Source: Agarophyton chilense
Taxonomy: Eukaryota > Rhodophyta > Florideophyceae > Gracilariales > Gracilariaceae
Length of the DNA stretch: 59,562 nucleotides
Assembly (NCBI GenBank): GCA_030374765.1
Contig: JARGXX010000087.1
Span: 1-59,562 of the forward strand
Direction of reading: 5' to 3'
Part shown: positions 1 to 9,933 of the stretch, piece after piece
Position numbering within the stretch: the first letter of the stretch is position 1
How the letters are laid out: every line of letters starts with the position of its first letter
Position numbers and translations under genes: made by a program
The notes under the pieces: model-generated
Database searches by the model: none
What the model was told of the DNA's origin: nothing
The model's input: the letters and a program-made list of their open reading frames with translations, nothing else

Positions 1-115
1 GAGAAATCCAAAGTGTACAGTTGAACATGGTGGCCGCTAGATGATCTGATCTAATTTTCGAAAAGCTTCGGATTTGGGTGTGCTTGGGTGGGGTTTTACA
101 ATCTGAGAAAAGGTC
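1..115. other. Unassigned left edge
   Basis: No gene, RNA or repeat was recognised here. It is single-copy within the window and leads into the first subtelomeric repeat copy. Confidence 0.4.
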
Positions 116-1176
116 TATATATATTACATGGTTGTAAGTGTGGGCTGGCGCTTGGTAAAACGCAGTTGTCAGTAGCGCTTGGTAATTACATACACCAAGC
201 GCCACGCGCTGCATTCGACGTATGTGCGATTTTGACCCCCCTGGATGGAAAACGTTGTGTGGAGAGCGCGTATGACACATTGGCACGCTCAAAAAATCGT
301 GGCTAATTGCGCTCAGGCGTTCGTTGGGTAAACGTAGCGCGCGACTTGGCAGATGTTGGGGCGCAGCACCCATTTTCGCAATATTTGCTTTTGAAAAAAT
401 CATAAATTTTACGCGCGCTGGGCTTTCTGCCCAAATCCTGCGTTTGCACATGCTTTATTGTAACATTTTTGCTACACAACGTGGAGGCGTGCGTCGAGTG
501 TGGCCCTCAAAGGCGCTTGGTTTCAGCCACATCTCCGCTGCACAGTCGAGCTGTGTTGTAAGCTGGATAATGTGCGAAAATTTTATCAAAAGAAAGGGTT
601 AGGGTATGCGTTTGCGCTTGGTTCTGTGGCGATTCGTGGAGGCAGTTGGCACATGTCAGGCGTTTTGTATGTGCGTTTTTGGGGTCGTGGACGCGGCTAA
701 AAAAAGGTGCGTTTGCGCTTGGTTCTAGGATGGTTTTCATATCCGGCAACACTGGGGGCGATATCGTTGGTATTGTCAAGTTCAATGTAGGTTTGAGTGT
801 GGTGAGTAGTAGGTCAGGCGAGTGCTGGCGCCACACTCTCAGTAAAGAAGACGCGTGCAGTGCGTTCAGTGAGGTAGGGATGACGTATGCTTAACGATGC
901 CAGGTAGGGCTTATGACGTTAAGGTTTGTCCAACAGTGCCATCGCCAACAAAGTAGCTATTGGTCAGGGCCTACGGGAGTTTACGTTTTCGTAGAGGAAA
1001 ACCATTGTGTACGGGCTTTTTACAGGTTTCAGGGGTTTAGGAGTTTTAGGGGTTTTAGGGGAAGCTTTACCTTTATGGATTTTGAATTACGGAGAGGAAA
1101 CATTGTGTAGGGGTTTTAGGGCGTTTACAGGTTTCAGGGGTTCAGGGGTTCCGGGGGTTTAGGCGTAACTTTACCT
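116..1176 (+). repeat. Subtelomeric repeat R, copy 1
   Basis: This is the most diverged of three copies of a ~1.06-kb sequence. All begin at TATATATATTACA followed by GGTTGTAAGTGTGGGC (GGTT preceded by T in this copy). Short ORFs occur in several frames but differ by indels between copies and match no family, so I call it non-coding. The 9-mer GCGCTTGGT recurs at 148, 175, ~514, ~614 and ~714. The copy at 175-183 forms a perfect inverted repeat with ACCAAGCGC at 194-202, and the one at 147-156 can pair with 194-203 instead. The last ~150 bp are degenerate telomere-like repeats mixed with a GAGAGGAAACATTGTG motif. Copy 2 follows directly in the same orientation. Confidence 0.85.
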
Positions 1177-2398
1177 TATATATATTACAGGTTGTAAGTG
1201 TGGGCTGGCGCTTGGTAAAACGCAGTTGTCAGTAGCGCTTGGTAATTACATACACCAAGCGCCACGCGCTGCATTCGACGTATGTGCGATTTTGACCCCC
1301 TGGATGGAAAACGTTGTGCTGGAGAGCGCGTATGACACATTGGCACGCTCAAAAAATCGTGGCTAATTGCGCTCAGGCGCTTCGTTCGGGTAACGTAGCG
1401 CGCGAATTGCCAGATGTTGGCGCGCAGCACCCATTTTCGCAATATTTGCATTTGAAAAAATCATAAATTTTAGGCGCGCTGGGCTTTCTGCCAAATCCTG
1501 CGTTTGCACATGTTTTATTGTAACATTTTGCTGCACAACGTGGAGGCGTGCGTCGAGTGTGGCACTCAAAGGCGCTTGGTTTCAGCCACATCTCCGCTGC
1601 ACAGTCGAGCTGTGTTGTAAGCTGGATAATGTGCGAAATTTTTATCAAAAGAAAGGGTTTTGTGTTATGCGTTTGCGCTTGGTTCTGTGGCTATTTCGTG
1701 GAGGCAGATGGCACATTGTCAGGCGTTTTGTATGTGCGTTTTTGGGGTCGTGTACGCGGCTGAAAAAGGTGCGTTTGCGCTTGGTTCTAGGATGGTTTTC
1801 ATATCCGGCAACACTGGGGGTCGATATTCGATGGTATTGCCAAGTTCAATGTAGGTTGAGTGTGGTGAGTAGTAGGTCACGCGAGTGCTGGCGCCACACT
1901 CTCAGCTAAAGAAGACGCGTGCAGTGCGTTTAGTGAGGTAGGGATGACGTATGCTTAACGATGACAGGTAGATCTTATGACGTTAAGGTTTGTCCAACAG
2001 TGGCATCGCCACTAAGTAGCTATCGGTCAGGGCCTACGGGAGTTTACGTTTTCGTAGAGGAAACCATTGTGTACGGGCTTTTACAGGTTTCAGGGTTTAG
2101 GGGTTTAGGGGTTTAGGGTTTTAGGGGTTTTAGGAGAAGCTTTACCTTTATGGGATTTTGAAGTTACGGAGAGGAAAACATTGTGTAGGGGTTTTAGGGG
2201 TTTTAGAGGTTCAGGGGTTCAGGGGTTCAGGGGGTTTAGGGGAAACTTTACCTTTATGGGATTTTTTATTTACGGAGAGGAAAACATTGTTTAGGGGCTG
2301 GAGGGCTTTAGGGGTTTTAGGGGAAGCTTTTCGTTTATTGGATTTTAGGGGTTTTAGGAGTCTAGAGTCGAGACGTCAAGTTCCATTATAGTACGAAT
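1177..2398 (+). repeat. Subtelomeric repeat R, copy 2
   Basis: This is a near-identical relative of copy 3 (10683) and closer to it than to copy 1. It keeps the TATATATATTACAG start, the GCGCTTGGT motifs and the hairpin at the same internal positions. From about 2073 it passes into telomere-like GGGGTTT(T)AGG units interleaved with a ~60-bp module (AAGCTTTACCTTTATGGGA ... GGAGAGGAAAACATTGTG) that recurs with variation at about 2139, 2243 and 2320. No coding content is supported. Confidence 0.85.
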
Positions 2399-2777
2399 GC
2401 GTGGTGAACAGATTGTTTGAGGGTGTACTCGATATCTGCGGTGGTTGGATAAAGTTCTGTGTTGAGCGACCTGCATTCGATAAGTGTACTGGGCTTTATG
2501 TGTAGGACTGATATAGAGTGTAGGTTGTTTCGTTACACTGTTTTTGAGGCGGAGTTGGGGTATTTAGGGGCTGAGGTTGAGCTGGAGATAGAGTCGTTTG
2601 AATAACGCTTGTTGCTGGGTTGGGTGTAATGTAACGGTCGAATATGGGGTGTTTGGCGTTATACTTAAGTATAAAGAGTAGGAAATGTGGTTTTCTGTGG
2701 CAAGGAAGAGAGTTGAAAGCAAAATGGAGAAAGAAGAATGGGTGTTTATTGTACCGGGTTGGAATCTAAAATCGTGC
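2399..2777. other. Region without recognised gene
   Basis: This stretch lies between the telomere-like tail of repeat R copy 2 and the 3' end of the helicase remnant. Short minus-strand ORFs are present, but nothing recognisable. It may hold the 3' flank of the helicase gene. Confidence 0.4.
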
Positions 2778-3257
2778 TTAAATGAGTGTTGTGGTTGACT
2801 TCCACCAAGCTGCAAGGCGTAGAATGTTGGGTACGGCAAAGTGGTTGTTGTGTGTTAACCAATCATGAAACATGGCGTCTATTTCAAGGTGGAGGGGTGA
2901 GGAATCTTGGGAGGATTGGGAAATGGAGTTGAACTTGGATTGCATGCGGCCGTCAAAGAGGTGGAGTGCAATTTCGGAGCGAGTTTTGGAGCATGTTCGC
3001 CACAAAGACCCATGCCAGTTGATAGAGCGAAATGAAGATGCAGTGTCTTGTTCCAAAAGTGTGCGGTTGAGAATGAGTTTTGAGTCCCTTGCAGAATCCG
3101 AGATGGCAACGGTAGCAGGTTCCTTGAGGTGATTTATCGAACCTGCAGTTGCGCGATATATGGTGCGGCGAAAAAGCATCTGAAGCATCGTTGACGGGAA
3201 TGGGGGCATGCATGAGTGTCCGTCAAGTGCACTTGCGTTTTTTCGTGCAGCAAGCAT
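2778..3257 (-). pseudogene. Decayed C-terminal tail of the OrsD/recombinase/RecQ gene
   Basis: Two overlapping minus frames seem to carry successive pieces of the C-terminal extension seen after the helicase in fungal OrsD-RecQ proteins. One frame (2953-3213) has a Cys pair with a nearby His (TCYRCHLGF...H) followed by a hydrophobic stretch. The other (2778-3257) carries a Trp-rich end (FHDWLTHN ... LRLAAWW). Neither starts with a convincing Met. The coding signal jumps frames near 3130-3180 from the preceding Cys-rich piece, with no reasonable GT-AG intron visible. I read this as frameshift decay. The assignment rests on remembered family pattern and is tentative. Confidence 0.4.
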
Positions 3258-4599
3258 GGCACACAGAGAGGGGCAAGTCGGCGGGAGAGCTCCTCGAAGT
3301 GTGACACGATTTGTTGCGGTGTTTTTCGTTCCAAGGTGTAAAAGAAGGTGGCAGAGTGCGACTGAGATTGAGAATGAGCGACAGTGGGCGATTGGGTCGC
3401 TGCGGATGGATGCGTGGTTGTCAGCAACGGCGATGGAGTGGAGGTGGGGGGTCGTGGTGGACGACTGGCGTGGGGTTTGGGGCTTTGTGTTGGGCCGCCG
3501 TTGGTGTTGGTGTTTTGGTTGTTTAAGGATGTTCTGTTTGATTGATTGGCACGGTTTTTTGGCGGCGTGGGCGTTTGTGGGGAAGCGCTGGGTGACGGTG
3601 AAATGGATTGGGCGTGCTGAGAGGCAGAAGGGGTAGCGGAAACGGAGCTTCGTTCCGGGGTGGGAGAGGGGGAGACAGCTGCGATGCTATTGCAAATATC
3701 GCAATTAAGAACCGAAGGAGAGAAGAGACAGATGCCTGGTTCTTTTCCGTCCATGTGGAAATAGAGGGCGTTCCTTCGACAAACAGATTTGCATTCGACC
3801 CAATGCTGCGCTTCCAACCAACGCTCCGTGGAAAGTGCTTGGTTGTATATGCGATTGGGCTCCTCAAACGCATTTGTGTTGGATGAGGACGAAGAAAGAG
3901 TTTCCGTAACGAGTTTGAAGTAGGGCTGGAAATAAATGGTGACGCAAGTGGATGGGTTTCCATCGCGGCCGGCCCTGCGGCCTGTTGCGCGAGGTCGCAA
4001 AGACTCGCTACTCCACCAAAGTTGAAAACCAGGCGAACGTTGGGAACGTCGATGCCCGTACCAAAAGAAGAGGTGCAAACCATGAAGAGAATGTGGTTGG
4101 TTGTGGGTGCGCTGGAAGAAGGCGGAGAGTTCCAAAGGGTGTGAGCCCGGCGTTTACGAACATCGGAGAGACCAGAATGGTACAGGAGAACCGTGACAGT
4201 AGTGGATTGTTTAAGGGCACCAAAAGAAGAACGCGAAGCGGCGAGAGCTTCATGGACAGCTTCGGCAGCCGGGCGTGTTAACGAGAATATAAGAACGCGA
4301 GCTAGGGTTGTGTCAGCCGACGAGTGAAGCAATCGAGCCACATGCTCTTGCATGATTGAGACGCCCAGCTGAAGCAGGTATCCAAACACATCCTGAAAGT
4401 GGCCATGAGCGGCGCGAAAGCGTGTGGCACGCGAAGTGCTGGGGGCTGAGCTTAGCTGATACACGACAAAAGAAATGTTGTTTCTTGCAGTCGAAGAAGC
4501 GTACACATGCGAGGGATCTTTGTGGGAATATGGCCGAAGCAGTTGTGGAGGTTGGCCAAGCACGGGCGAAAGTGTTGCCATAAAAGAAATAAGTGACAT
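3134..4599 (-). pseudogene. RecQ-type helicase C-terminal half plus Cys-rich tail, frameshifted
   Basis: This continues the helicase begun at 4452-6865, in two further frames. Frame 3523-4599 carries STARNNISF, the start of RecA domain 2 (ARVLIFSLTRPAAEA), then VCTSSFGTGIDVPNVRLVFNFGG (motif V region) and DLAQQA. The arginine-finger motif VI (RAGRDG) appears only in frame 3134-4135. The two are separated by what looks like a one-base deletion near 3975-3985. Motif VI is followed by CKSVCRR ... YFHMDG ... CDIC, the Zn-binding pattern found after the helicase in fungal OrsD-RecQ proteins. A long Ser/Thr/Pro-rich linker and another Cys cluster (CVPCLLH ... H.C.....C..C) come next. With breaks near 4520-4560 and ~3980 the helicase cannot be translated as one frame, so I score it as a pseudogene unless sequencing errors or introns explain it. 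Confidence 0.7.
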
Positions 4600-6865
4600 T
4601 CATCGATGGCAATGCGGGCGAGGCGGTCGGCGGCGATCAGTCGCGTGGTGAACTCTGTAAAAGAAGGAAGAGAAAGTCTTTCAGCGGAAAAGATGTAAAT
4701 GTCGGCAAAGGAGTGCGATCCGGGAGGGGTGGGTGTACGAGAAGCACGAAGGCCGAAGAGCTGAGCGCGCAGTTCGTATTCACTGAGCAAGGCTGTGAGA
4801 GGGGTGATGAGAACGGTGGAGTATTTGCCCTTTTCCATGAAGACGGGGAGCAGAAGAGATAGTGTTTTTCCAGATCCAGTCGGCTGGAGTAGTAGCATGT
4901 TGGAAAGCCTGTTGTACACGGCCGCTGTGTTCACAAATTGTTGGTGGGACTTGAATAAAGCGGAGTCGTTGGAAAGTGCCTGTCTTAGTGCTCGGAGCAT
5001 TTCTGATGTAATATGTTCGTAGGTCACAAGCGGTTGTTGTAAGAGAGAAGCTCCACCGCGCGGTATGGCGGCTGCCATAAAAGCAGGCGGATGTGGATTG
5101 AAAGGATGAGAGGCGGCCAGGTTTAGGTTGATTTGAGAATGGGGGATCGCAGAGCGGTCAGTGGGAGGGGACGGGGTTGGCTGCGATGTATGGATGGAGC
5201 GCTTTGGTTCAGGTGTAGGTAGAACTGTGTCAGTAACCGGACGTTTTCTGTGGTGTTGTTGTTGTTGTTGTTGTTGGGTGAGGGGAGCATTAAGAAGAAG
5301 ACCGAGATACTGGTGCCATTTGCTGGACCACTCGCGATATTTGGAAAGTTGAGAGTGCTGCAAACCGGATATGTCATGTGGTGTACGAGCGTAAAGAAAA
5401 GCGGCGGTGTGCGCAGAGTGGCCCGCCTGGCCATGGGCAGTGGTCAATAGCTCTTCCAAGATGTGATCGGCTACAGAAGATGCGGTGACATTGGAAACTG
5501 TGTTGGTCATTCCCACGGTGAAGTTTCTATAGTCGTTGAAGGATATCGGGAAACCGCGTTTGCTCAAGTGAGAGCTGATTATCGAGCGGATGGTGTTTGC
5601 GGCATACGGAATTCCGCAGTTGGCGAACAGCATTTTCCAATGCATCTGGAAACAGTTTTCTCCGTGTAGGCAGCGGACGATATATGCTTCAAACGGACGT
5701 ATCAGAGTCAAGTACATGAGCAGAAGACGGGATGTTTGGGCATCGGGAAAGCGAGCAATCGGAGTGGCGGCCCCTTTGCTGTTTCGCGTTTTCATGTACC
5801 GGCAAATGAGGACAGGCGATTTGTCGATGAGCATGAGACAACGTTGAAAGTGTTGGTCGTTGTGGATACGGTATGTCTCAATCTCTGTGCCGCGCGCAGG
5901 AGAGCCCGACGAAAGGTGTAGCGCAACCAACAGGCGTTCTTGGATTTTCTGTGCACATGAGAGCCACCTCGACAACGCATGCGTGAACATATCGGTGCCC
6001 AAAATGTCGGTTGTGGGCAGTTGTGTGCGGGGAAAGGTACCGTTTTGCTTGCGTTGCGGAAGAAACGGAGTGTGGTCGGTGTTGGAGTTGTGGGGCATGG
6101 AAGACGTGAGACAAGTGAAAACGAAAGCCATGTTTTGTTCGATAAATGGGCGGTTGTTGAGGTTGGTAAGGAAAGAAAAGCCTGGGCTTTTGTTGAAGGA
6201 GTCGTCCTGAAGTGAGTGTAGCGCGTTTGTGAAACCGGTTGGCAGAGCGTGGCCAAGAAGCAGGTCGTTGTGAAGAGTATGTTGTATTTCTTTGTGTAGA
6301 GTTAAAACCAAAGAGCCGACTTCTGAGAGGGCGAGGTGAGTGTCACGCACTATGCCGCAGGACGGGTGAACATCACAATTGTGGAAAGAAACGAACATTT
6401 CCTCGCGAGAGGATATGGACATTGCAAGCGTGAGTGTCTTTCTGACAAACGAAAGGGCGTTGTTGGAATCAGCGTCGATTGCCGCGTCGATGGTACGCAT
6501 GCGTTCTTGAACGTGAACTGGGCGTTCGGAAGCAGGGGTGGCAGGTTGCAACAGGGGAGAAGATTTGGAGAGCACGTGCAGTTCGTGTATGGCGCAGGCA
6601 CAGATGCCATATTGAAGAGCGGCGAGGAGGTGCGTCACATCTGAGGCGGCTGCAAAACGAAAGGAGGTATTGTTGGGGTCGTGAGAAATGACCGTGTCGT
6701 AAGGCTCAGGCGTGCGGTCAGACGGCAAGGGGGCAGCGATAGGCGGGTTGGGGTCGGTGCTTATCACGCTTGCGCAAGCAATGAAGTTGCGAACGGAGAG
6801 GAGATCCAAAGAGTGGTATGGCGCTAAAGATTGAAGCAAGAAGGGCTTGAGCGCGCTATGGACCG
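4452..6865 (-). CDS. Tyrosine-recombinase-like domain fused to RecQ-type helicase (N-terminal half)
   Basis: The open frame on the minus strand reaches up to 7019 (TTG codon, not a true start) and is probably exon 2 of the gene starting at 8250. Residue numbers count from 7019. Residues ~350-560 show the tyrosine-recombinase signature: box I SGSPARGTEI (R376), DYRNF (R498, with Asn where the usual His of HxxR lies) and QAGHS with H534, followed exactly nine residues later by Y543. The PARGTE block is also typical of fungal OrsD-RecQ proteins. A Gln-rich linker (~581-592) leads to the helicase: Walker A PTGSGKT (713-719), LITPLTALLSEYE (motif Ia region) and DECH (806-809), then W..HFRP. The frame stops at 4452 before motif III, and the coding signal continues in another frame. 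The protein would bind DNA and unwind it with ATP; integrase activity is inferred from motifs only. Confidence 0.75.
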
Positions 6866-6908
6866 CTGGGCCATGTTGGGTTGGAGGAAAGGGGAGCGGG
6901 GAGCTCAC
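6866..6908 (-). other. Candidate 43-nt intron
   Basis: On the minus strand GTGAGC begins at 6908 and CCCAG ends at 6866. Removing this piece joins the zinc-finger frame (ending SSS) to the recombinase/helicase frame (AVHSALKPF) in phase and skips the stop of the first frame. The interval is pyrimidine-rich with a possible CAAC branch region. An alternative acceptor (CATAG, giving 53 nt) is out of phase. A frameshift instead of an intron cannot be excluded. Confidence 0.5.
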
Positions 6909-8250
6909 CAGAGGAAGACATGCGAATGGCATCCAACACGGAAGTAGTGTAGCAGTACATGAGGTCTGAGTCGGGTACGAGATGAGGGAGGTTTGCCCTT
7001 GTCCTGTGAGTAAACACAAGCAAACGGGAAATGTGTGAAGCGTAACGCTTGAGGGTTTCAGTGGAGACAGTTTTAAAAGCTGTGTCGGTGCGCTTGTTGA
7101 GGCGGTCCAAGAAAGCCAGTGAGGTCTTACTAACCAAAATGTTCACCTGAGAGAGGTAGTCGAAGATGTGGTGGGTGATGGTGCTTTCAGCGGATGTGGG
7201 CGTTGTGCCAGTTCTGGATAGTTGAGCCGCCACATCCAGATGAACATGAAGCGAGTGAAGAACGATGTCAAACTTGGAAAAGGTGATGAAAGAATTCTTC
7301 TCCGAGTGGTGACGAAGCAAAGGGTCTGATTGCGAACAAGGAGCGCCGGTGTTGAACTTTTGTAAAAAGTGGTTAATGTGTTGAAGCGGGGGCTCGATGC
7401 CTTTGGCAGTCGTTGCCACTGGACGATGGGGTGGTTGGAGACAAACAGGCTGCGCCGGGGGGGTATCAGGCCGTGCCGCAGGCGCCTGCGGAACCTGGAA
7501 AGTTTTGGACAAGCAGCCTATGGGTTGAGCATTGGTAACGGGGAATAAACGGCGACGAACGCCGCCGTACACTGTCTGCAAGGCAATACGGCCCGACGAG
7601 ACGGTACGGTCAAGGTGTGGCTGGGCAACCGCAGGCGACATATTGTGGCATTCGATCAGATGCGCTTGCAAACGAACGGGGTCGAGGTAGCAGAATTTGC
7701 AGAGCGGGCACTGATAGCCATTGTGAATGGCAATGTGTGCCAGGGGCGTGAGGAACGTAGAGGGCCCGGACACAAATTGAGCGTTGTGTTGGGGGCGATA
7801 CTTTTGCCACACGGGGGCAACGTTAGAGTTGTTGCGCAAGGTGTGCACCTCGTGCAGGATTGCCATTGACATGGGACTTGCAATTTCCAAAGGGATGGAG
7901 TGCTGTTTGCGCAAGTGATGTTGGATTGCGCGGGCAGACGGCAGCCCACACTGGCAGTTGACGCACAACGGAAAGAACCCAATAGAATGAATACCCATAT
8001 TCACAATGGTACCGAGTGCCATGATAAAAGAGGAAGAATCGTCGGCTGCATTTGCGTCGGTAACGGGTAAGTCGGAATGGGGTTGAGCATGGGCGTCACG
8101 CGCCACGGGCGGAGGCGGTGGGGGGAGCAGGGGATTAGGGGGAGTGGGCGGTGAGATGTTCACCGCAGCCCTCGGTGGGCTGTGCACCGAAGAGGGGATG
8201 AACACGGGCAAGCCATGTTCGCCGGCGGAGGATAAGCTGTTTTGCGACAT
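6909..8250 (-). CDS. OrsD-type zinc-finger N-terminus of the recombinase/RecQ protein
   Basis: The frame is open from 8334, but the first in-frame ATG is at 8250 (MSQNSLSS), which I take as the start. Numbered from that Met, there are two C2H2-like fingers: C96-x2-C99 with H112 and H117, and C181-x2-C184 with H197 and H202. The second (NGYQCPLCKFCYLDPVRLQAH) matches the pattern of the fungal OrsD domain. A Pro/Ala-rich leader precedes them. The C-terminal part (TETLKRYASHISRLLVFTHRT) resembles the SAM-like core-binding domain that precedes tyrosine-recombinase catalytic domains, in keeping with the next exon. The frame probably leaves through the splice donor at 6908. Expected role: nuclear DNA binding as part of a mobile or telomere-linked helicase. 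Confidence 0.7.
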
Positions 8251-9219
8251 AACTGAACGTGTAAGAGAGAGAAGAAGACGCTTGGGAGGATTGTTTTTGA
8301 AGACGCAAAGAAAGACACACACAAACAAACACAATCGAGTTTGGGAGCATCAGCGAAATGGACGGGTTCACTGCCGATATAGCAGTATAAGTAGTAAATA
8401 GGTGGGGCGAGGGTAATTGGAGAAAGGCGGTTTGGTGTTTTGGGGGAGGGCGCGTGTGGCTGGCTTGAGCAAATGGCATACTGTACAAGGGAACCTTCAC
8501 GATACTATTTGGTATTGCAGGTCATTCATTCCCGGTGTATGACTGTGGGGTTGTGGGGAGGAGTGTGTCACAATAAAGCTCATTGGCCTCCGCCCCATTG
8601 AGGAGAGTGATTTTGTGTAAGGGGCGTGGTTTCCGTGCAGGGGGGGAGCGGGAAGGGGAAAAAGGGCAGCACAGAGAAGAGATGGGGCTGCGCGGTGGTG
8701 GAGTCGGGTTGGGGGAGGGCAGAAGTTTTCAGGGTGGGTTCGGACTTGTGTGTAAATGGACGGAGGTTTAGAACGAGCTGGCGCGCGATCGGGTGCGCCA
8801 GCGGATGTTGTGCGGCAATGTGGCAACTTGTTGTGAAGCATGACGTTTTCAGAACGGCTAACTAGTGGCGGTGGTGGCGTATCGTACACACGTATTAGTT
8901 TGAGCACAAGCGGTGCTGCACCGCGGTTGAGCTCATATATGCATATGCGACATGTTTGACCGTTGATTTTGGAAAAATGGTGCTACATGTGACGTGGGTA
9001 GGAGGGGTGCTATGTGTTACAGTATGCGCACTGTGTAACGTTATGATGGTGTTTGGCAAAAGAAGTGAGATGTTGCGGGGCGTGGCAGTGGGGGCCGAAG
9101 AAGAAGGTTATAGGTTTTCTGTTTTTAAAACGAATGAAGGAAGAGAGTTTGCGCGTGGTTGTTCTTAGGAGAGAAGGTTTAGTTTTTAGTTGTGTTCTAC
9201 TGAGAAAGAAAAGAAACAA
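8251..9219. other. Intergenic region between two minus-strand gene remnants
   Basis: No gene was recognised. It should hold the upstream region of the gene starting at 8250 and the 3' flank of the methyltransferase/SET remnant. Visible structure: an 8-bp inverted repeat GCTGGCGC/GCGCCAGC (8777-8784 with 8795-8802, 10-nt loop), a 6-bp hairpin GCGGTG-CTG-CACCGC (8910-8924), and the palindrome ATATGCATAT (8937-8946). No clear TATA box or terminator could be assigned. Confidence 0.5.
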
Positions 9220-9933
9220 CTAATCTACAAGATCCACATGAAAGGTGTGTGTTTGTGGTTTTGGAACCCTGGGCCAATGAGCGTAGTCGTTTCCATAGTC
9301 TATTAGCACTTCTTCTTCTCGCTCGATGGTTCGGGTGGCTACTATTGTGATAAGGTGGTAGTCTTGGATTCCTGACTTTGAGTTTTTCAAAGTAGACGAA
9401 AGGCGCGCTACTACATTTGGTGTGCGAGGGTTGGGGAGTACCTTGTCCCGTAAGGCCTGAATGTCGAGGTCCTCTGGGCGGTATTGGGCATCATTGATGA
9501 TTCCGCCAACACAGAACGGGGCAGGCGTGATCCACATGGAGTGGGTTCCACGGTCTCCCGGGGTGGGCAGTCTGACAAAGTCCGGACCTGTCACTCGGAT
9601 TTCCATGGAAGTGGAGTTGAAGCGCTCCACGGTGACGGCGAGCAAACCGTTGGCATACGAAGACTGTGTGGCGGAGCGTTTGGAGAGGTCGTGGTAGACG
9701 AGAGTTCCATAAAAGTAGCACACGGTGTCGCCTTCATTAAACTGGCGTGCGGCAAAGACCCCGTCTCCCGCCAAGGGGTGTCGGATGTCGGACTTTTTGG
9801 TATACACTCCATGGGCATACCCTTCTATGGCAAGTAACGTAGCCGGATCAATCTGAGTGAGAAGGCCCTGTTTCTCTCGCGGCCATTCATGCACCGGTTT
9901 AGTGCGGCAAACGGCTGCAAACTCACGGTCTTT
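9220..9933 (-). pseudogene. SET-domain protein segment (probable lysine methyltransferase)
   Basis: The frame is open from just after the methyltransferase TGA (9934-9936) to the stop at 9220. There is no ATG at its head; the nearest start-like codon is a GTG at 9894. Counting from that GTG, a SET domain spans ~40-205: GDGVFAARQFNEGD (43-56), a Y-x-G-x-L step (FYGTL), GGIINDAQ (130-137) in place of the usual INHS, PNVVARL (159-165) and EEEVLIDYGNDY (193-204). The NDA variant of NHS occurs in divergent SET proteins. The family transfers methyl from SAM to lysine. Because this piece has no Met and shares its frame with the upstream methyltransferase, I think both were one fusion protein now split by a stop. 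A separate gene with an unseen 5' exon is the alternative. Confidence 0.65.

Noticed and set aside
507..836. Minus-strand 109-residue ORF in repeat R copy 1
   Set aside because: It is not kept as an open frame of the same extent in copies 2 and 3.
324..894. ORFs of 60-134 residues within repeat R copies
   Set aside because: Frames shift between copies through indels and show no motifs.
3208..3636. Plus-strand 142-residue ORF
   Set aside because: It is antisense to the Ser/Thr/Pro-rich linker of the helicase remnant and is a composition-driven shadow.
5161..5450. Plus-strand ORFs with poly-Cys or poly-Leu runs
   Set aside because: They are antisense readings of the Gln-rich linker between the recombinase-like and helicase domains.
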